NCBI GenBank assembly: GCA_019009955.1
Contig: CM032231.1
Span: forward strand, 89,572,501-89,636,500
Direction of reading: 5' to 3'
From: Riptortus pedestris
Lineage: Eukaryota; Arthropoda; Insecta; Hemiptera; Alydidae
Length of the DNA: 64,000 nt
Notes under the pieces: generated by a model
Databases searched by the model: none
What the model was told of the DNA's origin: nothing
Seen by the model: only the letters and a program-made list of their open reading frames with translations
Program-made: the position numbers and the translations under genes
Part shown: piece after piece, positions 11,031-22,355 of the stretch
How the letters are laid out: every line of letters starts with the position of its first letter
How positions within the stretch are numbered: position 1 is the first letter of the stretch

Positions 11031-11420
11031 CGCCTCTGAGTATATTTTTCAGTGAAATACCTTGGAAAAGGTAGGTCGTCAAAGGGAATGGGCTCACGTA
11101 GAAAAGCAGCGGGTGGTGGAGGGGGGAGTTCTCCAGATCTAATGCTATCAATCCAATGATAGCTGAGATAGAGCCTGGGGGGAGGGGGGTCTGATAAAAG
11201 CTTTGCCAAGATGTATTGAGGGTCAGGCAGGAGACGGATTGTTCTTGTAAACGGAACCCTGTCTTTATTGCTCTACTACCACCTCGCGCTCTTTCTACCA
11301 GACCTTTTTATTCTACACAAAACCCATATACTCTTGTCTCATCCATTTCCACTCTGGATTATCCTTTCTAGTTAAAGTTTTAACTATAGCCGTCAACGTT
11401 TTTAGTTTTGGTTATTTAAA
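11031..11420 (-). other. GC-richer segment with possible exon
   Basis: On the minus strand from about 11209 a 60-codon stretch reads LLSDPPPPRLYLSYHWIDSI then proline-rich sequence and FDDLPFPRYFTEKYTQRRLG before it runs into the minisatellite. Its composition is more protein-like than the surrounding AT-rich DNA, but I recognise no family and no firm splice sites. It may be a decayed exon or element remnant. Confidence 0.2.
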
Positions 11421-11544
11421 TACGCGTATGGATGTGTATGGTCACTTGTCCTGTAAAGCTGGACAGAAGAACAAATTAAATAGATTCAACAGAAAATGCC
11501 TTTTATACACGAAAATTTATTATTCAAATTTTTATTATTCAGCA

Positions 11545-11660
11545 GTATATCAAATAAATTCCCTTGCCCAGGCGGGAATCGAACTCACCAACCTTGAGCT
11601 GAGGCAACATCGTAACCAATGTAGGTCTACTGAGGTGCGATTATTGCTAGTTCATAGATG
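11545..11660 (-). mobile_element. SINE-like fragment with B-box-type sequence
   Basis: The plus strand reads CCAGGCGGGAATCGAACTCA, the complement of a pol III B box (GGTTCGATTCC type) in the same context as the SINEs elsewhere. The flanking sequence differs from the main SINE family, so it is a diverged or related tRNA-derived copy. Confidence 0.45.
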
Positions 11661-13385
11661 TTATACCTTACTATACGCGAATATGTTCTTTCATTGTTAA
11701 TAACTATAGTATCAGTTAAAAAGTATGGCCCACAGGTCTTCCACATGATAGATACGGTCAACAGTTGTACATATGTAATTAATGGAAGTTACATCATACT
11801 ATACGCGAGTATGTATTATTTATAGTGAATAACTCCAGTATCTGTTAAGCCGAGAGACCCACAGCCATCTACATGTATAGATACGGTCAACAGCTGAATA
11901 AATGTTATTAATGGAAGATGGATCTTGTTTTATGAAAAGCCGTCAATATATTTTTGGACGGTACTACATTTTGAATTCAATCTGATTTTCGAAATATTCA
12001 TAAATGCAACACATGTAGAAGAAATAAAAATATGTAATCGTTTGTCTGAGAGCAGAATTCGAGAGAGTGATGTAAGGACATGTGATTAGATCTGTGTTTC
12101 TCATTCAGAAATCGTTAACAACGATGACTACAAGTAAAATAAAAAGGCACTTCCCAAAAAAATATGTTTCCCCAAAAAAGGTGCATGTAAATATTTCTTT
12201 TTTTACAAGCCAAGATAAAAAAGAAATATGTTTGCCATTTGCCGGAATTCGCAAGTTTGGGATACCCATATGCAGATAAACCAGAACGTCTGTAGATCGT
12301 GGTTCTGTCTACTAGAGTGTATTTGCTATTTCGAAAGAAGAAAAAAAAACACGTTTTATTTATTGGATAAGCGTTGTGTAATGTTTTTTCAAAATTTTAT
12401 TAATGCTCTCCAATCCCAGAAGATTAAAAAAAAAAAAAGGACCACATTTCAGTGTCTTTGGTTATACTTACTCGAATAGAAAAAAAAAACAGTCCCACTT
12501 TGCATTTATCAATTGTTGCAAATTATTGAACATGTCTAAATCTTCATATGACTTAGATTTTAGAAAATACCAAAAGATGTGGTTTCTAGTATAAAATAAG
12601 CCTCAGATTCACAAAGCATGAAAACAACTAAATTTAAGGGAATTGTATAATGACGTAGTAATCAATACATGTTTCTCTGATTGAAAAATAGTTGATCCTC
12701 CGCATTTGATTTAATCTGATAACGGAAACACAAACAACTCTACCGAATAAATCTAACTCATAATAATTCTTCTGAATAATTTTAAATTATCTTTCTTCTT
12801 CTTATAGACTTTCTTTGAAATTTATAGCTTAGTTCTGAAAAGCGTTAATAACGACTAAGAGAAGGAGAGAGATTGTAGGAGCGTCATGATAAATGCCATC
12901 CTAGGATTGTGGGAGATGGTTAGGATTACAGATGATAGGATGGGAGACCTGGCGATTTATCCTGACAAACAGTCTCCTATCCATACTAATGCAAGCCATA
13001 TCTAGGTCTCATTTCCTCACATGGACTCCCAGCTTTATTCTTGCAGACTATTACTCTATTTCATTTTCTTTCCGGCAACTTCATGTTCAGAAACGAATTG
13101 AATGATTATTGCCCACATAATTCTCTTTTATAACTTTTTTTTTGTTTTTTAAAGTTCTTCTATTTTGCTGAATTTTCATCCTTAAACTAATATATTGCTT
13201 ATTATAACCTTGCTTATCATTTACATTAATTATTTGAGATGAAAATTATTTTTAAATGACAAACCAACTTAAAGGTCAAAAGACTAAAACGATTACCTTT
13301 CGGATCATAATAGAGTTGGAATACGAATTTTTCAGAGCAAACACCGAACAGAGTGCGAATTTTGTATTTATTTTATATACCAGTG
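11661..13385. other. AT-rich sequence without recognised genes
   Basis: Several short frames (12082-12279, 12228-12479, 12403-12594) are Lys- and Phe-rich, overlap each other, and reflect A/T runs. At 11700-11930 there is a loose duplication (ACTATACGCGAATATG and ACTATACGCGAGTATG, GATACGGTCAACAG twice, roughly 128 bp apart). I can support nothing else. Confidence 0.45.
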
Positions 13386-13404
13386 AATAATAATAATAAT
13401 AATA

Positions 13405-13954
13405 ATGTTTCGACATATTACGGCTGGATGTGAAATACTTGCTGGGTCGGAATACTTGCAAAGGTACAATAACGTGGCAAAAGTATATCATCATGCCCTT
13501 GCAGAGAAATTCGGCATGGTAGACAGGAAGGTTGCTTATTATCGCTATAAACCTCAAAAATTATTGGAAAAAGATAATGCAAAGATGGATTGGGACAAAG
13601 CAATGATAACTGATCATACTGTGCATGATAACAAACCGGATATTCTCAATATTGATAAGATCAATAAGACTGCTGATATTATTGTCATTGGTGTACCCAA
13701 TGATGAGAATATTCGAAAACACTATGCCGAAAAATTAAGAGAATATCAAGAGTTGGTTATCGAGATAAAAGATGTATACAAACTGAAATCTGCCATAGTT
13801 ATGGTTATTATAAGTTCAAATGGACTGCCAAAAACCACTATAGCAGGCACCAAGAATTTAAATATGCCAACAACAATTATAAAAGAAGCACAGCAAGGGG
13901 TGGTTGGTTCTTGATACAGCAAGAACTGTGCGACAATTTTTAAATTCCCGTTAA
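13405..13954 (+). pseudogene. Retrotransposon C-terminal endonuclease-like fragment
   Basis: The open frame 13405-13914 contains HITAGCEILAG, a knuckle-like segment, then WDKAMITDHTVHDNKPDI and KTADIIVIGVPNDENIRKHY followed by EKLREYQELVIEIKD. This order resembles the C-terminal domain of R2-like non-LTR retrotransposons, where a restriction-like (PD-(D/E)XK) fold has a K/RPD motif and a second Asp about 13 residues later. Here the expected IIDI is IIVI, so the second acidic residue seems lost. The frame breaks at 13914, and the expected ending (LDTARTVRQFLNSR) continues in the next frame to 13954. No polymerase domain precedes it; an (AAT)n run abuts the start. A 5'-truncated, mutated insertion is most likely. 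Confidence 0.65.
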
Positions 13955-14285
13955 CATCTCACAATCATTAACTCAATATCGGTTGGATTTTCCCCCATAT
14001 GGATTTTATTCCAGTTTTTACTGAGTATAAACCTCCCCCATAATAATAATGATATTGCTCTGCCATAGCTACCTAGAGAGGACCATGACCTGCCCATTTT
14101 TTTTTTGAAGACATTTAGTCATCATATCACAGCCAAATTTGTAGCGTTATTTACAACTAAAGGACGAATTATGATTTGCATTGGGCTCCACACGTCATGG
14201 TGCATTACTTTACCAAACAACTTTCAGAAAGGACAAAATCCCTGCGTATAACTTAATCACCACAATGGTCAACTTCCTTGAGATG
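13955..14285. other. Left flank of the BEL/Pao insertion
   Basis: No gene is recognised. Joined conceptually with 19247 onward, this is the pre-insertion locus. It includes a T run at 14099-14107. Confidence 0.4.
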
Positions 14286-14290
14286 ACAAC

Positions 14291-15185
14291 TGTTGGGGCG
14301 TGCGGTAAGCTTTAGATGTAATAGAAAATGTCGGCACCAAAATGTAATGGCGGAAATCTTGTGTTAAAGGCAAGAAAAATTGGGAGAGAATTTAGACTGA
14401 AACCTTTGTTATTTCTCATGGAGAGATGAGGGAAAAATATAAATAAAGAAGACAAAACAACTATGTGAGTTCTCGTAAGAATTAGGTATATTGAATAGTT
14501 AAAGATATCTCTATAACAAAACATGAAATGTAAGCATTAAACAAACTTTAAGAACTAATATGTTAAGAATTAGGGAAATTGAATAGTTAAAGATATCTCT
14601 ATAACAAGACATGAAATGTAAGCATTAAACAAACTTTATGATCTAAAATGGCGGCCATAACTATACATATAAAATTAGCGGTGTATCTTATAATATATAT
14701 GAGTACTCATGCGATACTTGCGAACATAATGCTAGCATTATTTAGGTGGTTATTAGCGGGAATCATGCACTTCCTAGAGATGATGCAGTCTGGTAGCGGT
14801 GATAAATTTGGATGAGCACGTGGCCAAGAAGGAGAAAGGCGGGAGCAGCAAAACCTGTTGATTCTCGGAGAAGTGATCATAGACTGTCACGGGTGACTTC
14901 CAACTGCGGTTGTCCATGAAGTGGTTAGCTATGAAGCGGTGATCGGTAGTGGATGAAGAGGGGCTACGCCCCTGGCCGTATGAACGACCCCAGCGTCTGA
15001 GAGCAACTGACTGTAGCGGGCGTCTAAAAGCAACTGACTCTATCCTTGTTGTAGGCCGATGCCTTCTTGAACTGCATGTGTTTTTTCCGCTGTAGCCACG
15101 GCCTTGGCGATATGCATGTGTGTGTGTGGCGGGTCTAGGAACACTGCGAGCGCGGGAAGTTTAAATTCAAACTGACGACTGAACA
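14291..15185 (-). repeat. BEL/Pao 3' LTR (895 bp)
   Basis: On the plus strand it begins TGTTGGGGCGTGCGGTAAGC and ends GACGACTGAACA. For the minus-strand element this is the downstream LTR. It contains two copies of an 88-bp tandem unit (14477-14637), where the other LTR has three. Confidence 0.95.
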
Positions 15186-15464
15186 TCCCCCCGCCCATGG
15201 CGCGATGAGCGGCATTATTGAGTAAGAAGAGGACACAGTTTGAAGAGGACGTTCCTTTGCATGAAGACTGTGGAGAGGGCGGTGAATCAGAAAATGTCCA
15301 GGCGTCAGCACATCCAAATCATGGAGGTCAGCAGAGAGGGGGGCAGCGGGGCAACTATTGAGGATGGCCTCAATGCTGACCAGTAACGTGGTAAACGTTT
15401 CAAGGGAGAGAACCTTGGCGGGAAACTTTGCGGGTGAACATTTCTTCTTTGAGAAGCTCCTCAC
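15135..15464 (-). pseudogene. BEL/Pao integrase C-terminal remnant
   Basis: The minus-strand frame contains SLETFTTLLVSIEAILNSCP, then LHDLDVLTPGHFLIHRPLHS. This is the characteristic end of BEL/Pao integrases: the last catalytic Glu region (IEAxLNSRP) and the LTPGHFLIG motif, followed by the DUF5641-type tail. The frame runs into the LTR. Catalytic Asp residues lie in the deleted part, so the fragment cannot be active. Confidence 0.82.
15186..15198 (-). promoter_or_regulatory. Candidate polypurine tract
   Basis: On the minus strand ATGGGCGGGGGGA lies directly against the 3' LTR. This is the position and composition expected for the plus-strand primer of an LTR retrotransposon. Confidence 0.6.
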
Positions 15465-15594
15465 TTGAATGTTTGGGTGCGGCGGAAGTGACAGGTTCTA
15501 ATTCCCAAAACCTCTGAAGATCTTTATTTAGTTAACATTTCATGCAGCGGAGAACGTTTTCACAAAAGATTGTGAGGCAGCTTCGATGGATTTC

Positions 15595-16409
15595 TCAGGC
15601 GGTGAGTCCAGTATGCGTTGCAGTGAAACTTGAGCGGGCATGTTTTCTAAGGCGGATTGTAAGGCGGATTTTGCCTTTGAGGATTATTCTCCGTGCGGCG
15701 ACGACAACTGTTCTTCTTGCGGATGGTCTTGACCTCGTTATCCTGGACTTCTGGGGCCCAACTGATGCGGATAAGATGGGATACAACACTGCTCCAGGAG
15801 ACACCAACCCCAAATTGGTCATGAAAGCAAGAGGGCCACCTTTAGAGGGATGAATGATAGCGGGCTTAGAAGGATATGTGCAACAAGATCGACTCCAAAC
15901 AGCATGTCAATGGGAGCCGGGCGGTCATACTTTGGATTAGCGAAGGAGAAGTCATGCAGATATTTCCAAGGCCCAATGTCAAGCGGGTCAGCAGGCATAG
16001 CGGAGCAGATGGACTCAATAACGAAGTATTGTGCGGTGATCATTTCATCTGGCGACACTGGAAAGGGAGCAGCAATGTAGCCAGGGCAGCCAACTCCCAC
16101 AGGGTCACCCAATCCGAGAACATCCACTTGGGGCGGAATGATGGCCGAGACCAAGCGGGAAGCGGCGCCTTGAGTGAAGACACTGACTTGGCTGCAAGAA
16201 TCAACAAGGGCTCTAAACATGTGCGGATCGGGAAGAACATTTGAGAGAGATCTGTGCTGTGGGAAGAATAGAAAGCGCGCAATGCTTCGATGAACCGGCC
16301 AACGAGACAGAAGGAAGAGACCGGAGTATGATGGGCTTAGATTTGGACGGGAACATCCTGTGAGCGTTGATGAAGTGGAGAATCCATTAGCGGTGCAGTA
16401 GAAAAGCAT
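15595..16409 (-). pseudogene. BEL/Pao aspartic protease and start of pol, broken
   Basis: The main frame (15819-16409) contains FRALVDSCSQVSVFTQGAAS, the protease active-site region. It continues ADPLDIGPWKYLHDFSFANP and DRPAPIDMLFGVDLVAHILL, the conserved spacer that leads to GADL in BEL/Pao. The active site is DSC where the aspartic protease signature needs D-[ST]-G, so the Gly is replaced. A frameshift near 15820 leads to a short stretch that should approach the reverse transcriptase, which is absent. Confidence 0.8.
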
Positions 16410-16460
16410 GAAGGTCTAATCGGTAGCTCTCAGTAAGACTAGATGATGCGGGAAATAACT

Positions 16461-17560
16461 TTAGAGGAGGCAAGAGTTGTGGCAGAGAGGGGTCTGAGGG
16501 TCCGTATTGCGGGAGTCATAGAGGAGACAAGTCCGGGGAGTGATGATGGCGGGAAAGCTAAGGATCATTAGTGTGGAGGGGCTTATACAAGTTGCTCTCC
16601 GCATAATAGACAGATGTTTGCTGAGAATCGTTGAAAGAAGGTGATGATCGTGAGCTGCGGGAAGCCTGAGATGATAATTCTTGATCATGCCTGGGAGGTG
16701 GGGAGTGCCTTGCCGGTGAAGAGGGTGATTTCTTGTGTGTGGTGGAAAGATGCCTTTGCCTAGAAGAGAGATGCAGGAACGACGGGGAAGGTTCCGGAAT
16801 AGGCTTTGAAAAAGGGGAGGCGAAACTGTTTGAAGAGCGGGTAGCATTGAGATTAACGCCCTCATGGGTGAGGGTGTGATGAGAGCGGTGACATATCCGG
16901 CTGCGGCTTGAAGATTTGCAGTGTCGAACTCCGTGGTTCCCCAAGCAGTTATAGCATAACTGCAACTTTTAATAGCACTGTAGTGCGAGGCAGCAGACAA
17001 TCCCTAGAATTCTGGACATTGATAAATGCTATGGACTTGGCGGCAATAAAAACATTTGGTAATAGTAGCGAACGCCTTCAAAAAGCGGTTGCCGCGGGGC
17101 GGTGGAGAGCTTGGTGGGTTCGAAGCGGTAGGCCGGAAGCGGGGAGAGGATGTATCCTTGCGAGGAGCGGGTACTTCTTTAAAATTTCTCTAAGGTGTAG
17201 ATACATTAGCTATGGCACTCAATGTTTTGTTTACATAGTTCACCAAGTCTGAGAGAGCGGGAAAATCTTCAAGGTAAAGAAAACTGAATTCCTTTTGAGA
17301 ATGGGCATCTAAGCCCCTTAATGCAATAAAGAAAGTGATGAAGTCAGCTAGAGCGGGAACATTTAAATTTTCTAACTGCTGTGCTTGTTCCGAAAACACT
17401 TTAAGAAAACTTTTCAATTGTGAAGAGGAAGCATGTGAAATTGGTTGACAGTCCAGCATTTCTTGAGAGTTGATGAAGCCAAAGCGACGCGGTTATCATA
17501 TTTTTTCAAAAGAGTGGTTCATGCGAGCTGCTAGTTGGTATCGAGGTTTGAAATTCCGCT
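16461..17560 (-). pseudogene. BEL/Pao gag, frameshifted
   Basis: Reading along the minus strand, 17460-17560 carries FEKYDNRVALAS-like sequence in shifting frames. The frame 17190-17459 has a Pao gag core (LDCQPISHASSSQLKSFLKV, then ENLNVPALADFITFFIALRG). A first zinc-finger-like motif, CFYCRQVHSIYQCPEF, is near 16990-17045. The knuckle CYNCLGNHGVRHC with CHRSHHTLTH follows in the frame 16558-16965. That C-x2-C, H, C plus HHTLLH pattern is diagnostic for BEL/Pao gag. At least three frames are needed and one stop lies between the finger motifs, so no full gag protein can be made. Confidence 0.85.
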
Positions 17561-17574
17561 AAAATGCGGAAGAA

Positions 17575-17858
17575 GAACATGAAGTAGGTGGTGAGCATTT
17601 AAATTTGCGCGGGCATTTGAAGAGCAGGGTGGAGGGGATGAGCCAGGAACATGAGATAAGTGGTGAGCATTTAAATTTGCGCGGGCATTTGAAGAGCAGG
17701 GTGGAGGGGATGAGCCAGGAACATGAAGTAGGTGGTGAGCATTTAAATTTGCGCGGGCATTTGAAGAGCAAGGTGGAGGGGATGAGCCAGGAACATGAGA
17801 CAGGTGGTGAGCATTTAAATTTGCGCGGGCATTTGAAGAGCAGGGTGGAGGGGATGAG
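17575..17858. repeat. 72-bp minisatellite in the BEL 5' region, four units
   Basis: GAACATGA marks unit starts at 17575, 17647, 17719 and 17791, exactly 72 bp apart. Units share GGTGAGCATTTAAATTTGCG and GGGCATTTGAAGAGCA and are nearly identical. Because 72 is a multiple of three, frames stay open in both directions (17559-17771 minus, 17605-17928 plus). I treat those frames as a consequence of the repeat. Confidence 0.92.
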
Positions 17859-18258
17859 ACAACTGTCTCGCCAATGGCGGCTAAATCACTGGGAAGCGTA
17901 TCTTCCTTTTCTATGTATTCCTTTATAAACTTTGATGAAAGCGGTGTCTGATTGTTTAGCTTTAGGATCCATATTGAAGATAAACCTTTTATACAAAAAT
18001 ATAAGAAATAAAGAACATCAATTATACAAGGATAAGAAATAAAGAAATGAAATGTACACTTACAACTAGGTTAGAACTCAAATAGTTGGTTTTGCGGTGA
18101 ACTTTTTATTATTCTAAAGCAGGGAATCTTTTACTTTTGATAAATCAATTAGTCTTGATTAGCGGTAAACTTTTATTATTCTAAAGCGGGGAATCTTTTA
18201 CTTTTCCGGATAAACACTTCCGGTTAATGAACACTTCCCGGGTTACTCGGCACCAAAA
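17859..18258 (-). promoter_or_regulatory. BEL leader with candidate primer binding site
   Basis: The minus strand immediately after the 5' LTR reads TTTTGGTGCCGAGTAACCCG, at 18258 downward. TGG near the LTR edge is the expected start of a primer binding site for a tRNA 3' end. I cannot name the tRNA with confidence. The rest of the leader is non-coding and contains a short local duplication (GGTGAACTTTTTATTATTCT and GGTAAACTTTTATTATTCTA). Confidence 0.55.
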
Positions 18259-19241
18259 TGTTGGGGCGTGCGGTAAGCTTTAGATGTAATAGAAAATGTC
18301 GGCACCAAAATGTAATGGCGGAAATCTTGTGTTAAAGGCAAGAAAAATTGGGAGAGAATTTAGACTGAAACCTTTGTTATTTCTCATGGAGAGATGAGGG
18401 AAAAATATAAATAAAGAAGACAAAACAACTATGTGAGTTCTCGTAAGAATTAGGTATATTGAATAGTTAAAGATATCTCTATAACAAAACATGAAATGTA
18501 AGCATTAAACAAACTTTAAGAACTAATATGTTAAGAATTAGGGAAATTGAATAGTTAAAGATATCTCTATAACAAGACATGAAATGTAAGCATTAAACAA
18601 ACTTTAAGAACTAATATGTTAAGAATTAGGGAAATTGAATAGTTAAAGATATCTCTATAACAAGACATGAAATGTAAGCATTAAACAAACTTTATGATCT
18701 AAAATGGCGGCCATAACTATACATATAAAATTAGCGGTGTATCTTATAATATATATGAGTACTCATGCGATACTTGCGAACATAATGCTAGCATTATTTA
18801 GGTGGTTATTAGCGGGAATCATGCACTTCCTAGAGATGATGCAGTCTGGTAGCGGTGATAAATTTGGATGAGCACGTGGCCAAGAAGGAGAAAGGCGGGA
18901 GCAGCAAAACCTGTTGATTCTCGGAGAAGTGATCATAGACTGTCACGGGTGACTTCCAACTGCGGTTGTCCATGAAGTGGTTAGCTATGAAGCGGTGATC
19001 GGTAGTGGATGAAGAGGGGCTACGCCCCTGGCCGTATGAACGACCCCAGCGTCTGAGAGCAACTGACTGTAGCGGGCGTCTAAAAGCAACTGACCCTATC
19101 CTTGTTGTAGGCCGATGCCTTCTTGAACTGCATGTGTTTTTTCCGCTGTAGCCACGGCCTTGGCGATATGCATGTGTGTGTGTGGCGGGTCTAGGAACAC
19201 TGCGAGCGCGGGAAGTTTAAATTCAAACTGACGACTGAACA
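18259..19241 (-). repeat. BEL/Pao 5' LTR (983 bp)
   Basis: This LTR has the same ends as the other. For the minus-strand element it is the promoter LTR. It holds three copies of the 88-bp unit (18445-18693) against two in the other LTR, which accounts for the full 88-bp length difference. Confidence 0.95.
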
Positions 19242-19246
19242 ACAAC

Positions 19247-22173
19247 CATTAAAATAAAGTCTGCATTTGTAGCACCTGGATGTTCCTTAACAATCCTCTA
19301 AGCGGCACCTCTGCAGTTTAAGTTGACTCCACCCTTGTCGAACAATGCCTTCCGAGAAGACATTGACATGTTGTTCTGAGAAGACATCAATTATTAAGTG
19401 CTTCCTCTAATTCTTTTTCTTAACATCCTTATACAGAGGAATACGAATAATTCATTTCATTTTCAACCTAAGAGATATTCTTAGAAGCTTATTTTCCACA
19501 GCCACTTGCTGAGGTACTTCCTCATCAGACATCCTACTGGATGCCAACCATTATCTGCTTTGGAGGTCGAAGAACTTACTGGCTGACACATCAGCTTTCA
19601 CTCCCAAGTTGCTTAAAACTTCGTCCTAATTGGGGTTGACTGTAACTCTGACCACTTTATCATCCCTCCTCTTTCTGAGGCCAACTTCTTCCCAACCATA
19701 GATACAGGGAGTTACTCCACATCCTTACCTGAGGATATTTTTGAGTCACAATCAGGAGCCGCCACTTCCCTACTCACTGGGATCAACAGATGCTTATGAA
19801 GGGTTCTTGGAAACTGATCTTCGCCTGATATATGCTCTCCAAGGGGAACTCTAAGACAGGAACACATCCACTGTCAACCTCCTTTGCAACACCGTGGCCG
19901 GGTCCTTGTCTAACAACCTTTTCCTCGAAAAATCATTATTCGCTCTTAATCGTACCTACTATTAGAATTAGGATTATTTAACAAGAATTAAAGGTAGCAA
20001 GAGCTATATTATATTCCATTCGAGTCCAAAAACAATTGATCATTAAGTCCCATTCTATCTCTCTTCATATAAAACGTTTATTATAATGTTTCGTTTGTGA
20101 AGATGTTTACTAATTTGAGTGTACCCTATTAAATATTATTTCATTTTTATTACATAAGGAAGCAGTTATTTAATTATGGAGCGTAATAAAAACTTTTGTC
20201 CCTCATAAGCTATTCTGATTATCCATAGAGTTTCCAATTGGGCAACATAGAGTTCCTAGTGTTGAAAGACTCTGAGATATGAGAACAGGTTTATGAGTGG
20301 TAAAACTCAAACAGTTATGGCGGTAGTATAAGAATGGGATGTATCTTGAGTCGTGGTATTAATATATATTCCTAATGATCTCAGAAGGTTTATTGGACGA
20401 TTACTGTCGGGAGTTCCTACTGGTCTTTTCTCTGCAACGAATATCGAGTGTGTGCTTCAATTCAGCTCAAGAACATCCTCATCAATAGAATGCGGTCTAT
20501 ATAACAGCAAGGAGTGGAATGGAAAGCCTAGTTAAATACAAGGTCATTCTCCTTTTCAAATTTAAATATAGATTGTGAAGGAGATTGACTTCCTTTATTT
20601 AAAGCACTTATACGAGGTCACTCACTCTCAATGCCGCAAATTTTAAAGAGCGCTTTCCACTAAGATATTATCTCACAAAAATGCATTTGTAAATTAGCCG
20701 TCACTAATCCACCACAGTTGAAAAATGTATTATTCTTCATATTTTATTACTACCGGCAAGCTTTCCAAGTCTGAAATACTTAACATTGGGTTCGTTGCAT
20801 AGTTTTGACAAATCTTCTGTCGAGGTAAGGGCAGAGCGTTTGCAAACTGGTGTAATTATAATATTTTTTAAATGACTTTCGTTGCCAAATATAATTGTCA
20901 ATGCCAAATATGAATAAAATATAGATTTAAAATTCTGTTTACTTTACACAAGTTGATTTTGTTATCGTCCTAAAATATTCGGTCAACAGGTAAGATTCTC
21001 CAATTATTCAACCTCTAAAAGTATTTCAGGAGCCACCTTTGCCTGCGCCTGATACTCTTCGCTAAAGCAGCGGGGGAACCGTAAATTCCTTATTTCTGTG
21101 TGCAGCTGGTTAATCGTCATGGTCCCAATGTACCCTAACAAAATCGTATCCTTAATAGATTCCCAAAATAGGCATAAGTTTTATAAATAAAATAATAAAA
21201 CAGAAAACGTTACTTCTGCCTCTGTAAATAATAATCATTGTGTGTGGGTGGGGAGGGGGACATATCATCTGAATACAATTATTACAAAGTACACGATTGC
21301 TCTTAAGGGGCTAAATAAGGGAAGAGTTCCAACCAACGAAACAGAACTGTAAATCCTATATTAACATTGCCACTTGAGCTATAGCTACAACTCACACACA
21401 TGGGCGCCCATTTAGAGGGCACTCTCAAAAATCAGCTGACCACTGGATGGATAGGATTGAAGGTGGCCAAGTTGACAGTACTATCCGGGGGTGCTTGCAT
21501 TGATATCCACTCCATAGAGCCATTAAGCACTCCCCATATGCAATCTATAAGACTGGTAAAAATCACTCAGAATAGGTACCACGACCAATGTTACCATTGA
21601 GACTCTTGTTATGCCAGGGTCTTGGCCTCGTCGCCATTCAAATTACCGGAGTCGCTACCTATAAGTGCTATAAATTATAGCCAGAAAAATCCAATATGCC
21701 GAATATGGCCAATCGAAGAATGGTTTCGTTACGACAGCAAGAGTAATACTGTTCAAATATGTCTGTAGCAACCCTGATCGTCCCCTGACACGAGGACGCC
21801 GGTGGAACATATATGTTAACTAGATCTTTTGGTGCATTTCCTTCAAGTCTTAACAGACATCAATGACGTCCTACTTCGACTTGCAATTGTACGCCTAAGT
21901 ATTCCCAACCATTCCAAACCATGTTTTTAGAAATCCGAAGCTCAGGATCTTGACTAATCTTCGCATGACGGAGGATCTTGACGTCAAGTACATACACTTG
22001 ACAGGATAAAGCTGTTTACTACATTTGCCAAAGCCTATCCTTCAGACTTTAAAGAAAAACATTTAGATATTGTGTGTGATATGAATGTCATTTTGTGGTC
22101 ACTGGGTAGACAGAGACTTGACTGGTTCTGGGTAATGAAATTATAAATAATAAAATAAATATATGAAGGGCTT
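19247..22173. other. No recognised gene
   Basis: This is a mixed stretch of moderate GC. The minus strand near 19250-19960 has runs without stops in several frames, but I recognise no domain. Frames at 20353-20535 and 21400-21600 (plus) are short and featureless. It could contain a very old retroelement into which BEL inserted; I cannot support that further. Confidence 0.4.
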
Positions 22174-22293
22174 TTAGCAGATTTCCCTTAGGGGAAATCA
22201 GCTATTGAGGTCGTACTCATGACGCGATTTTCGTAAAATTTCTTCAAATGTTCATCAACCCTACCGAGGAGATGTCGAAAATGAGGTCCGTTC

Positions 22294-22355
<62 letters not shown>

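Larger units (their letters stand above)
14291..19241 (-). mobile_element. BEL/Pao LTR retrotransposon, recent but defective
   Basis: The element has two LTRs with TG..CA ends and a perfect 5-bp target duplication ACAAC (14286-14290 and 19242-19246). Coding order on the minus strand is gag, aspartic protease, then integrase C-terminus. The internal region is only 3073 bp, whereas complete BEL/Pao elements have about 5-7 kb between LTRs; reverse transcriptase, RNase H and the integrase core are missing. Gag and protease contain frameshifts. The LTRs differ by one substitution (T at 15039, C at 19095) and one 88-bp repeat unit, so the insertion is young although the coding region is dead. It probably moved using proteins from an intact relative. 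Confidence 0.93.

Noticed and set aside
12082..12594. Three overlapping Lys/Phe-rich frames
   Set aside because: Driven by A and T runs; no domain, start context or conservation signal visible.
15542..16244. Plus-strand frames opposite the BEL pol region
   Set aside because: Shadows of minus-strand protease and pol sequence; no domain in the plus frames.
17559..17928. Repeat-containing frames on both strands in the BEL leader (24-residue repeats)
   Set aside because: The 72-bp unit is a multiple of three, so frames persist on both strands; no independent coding evidence.
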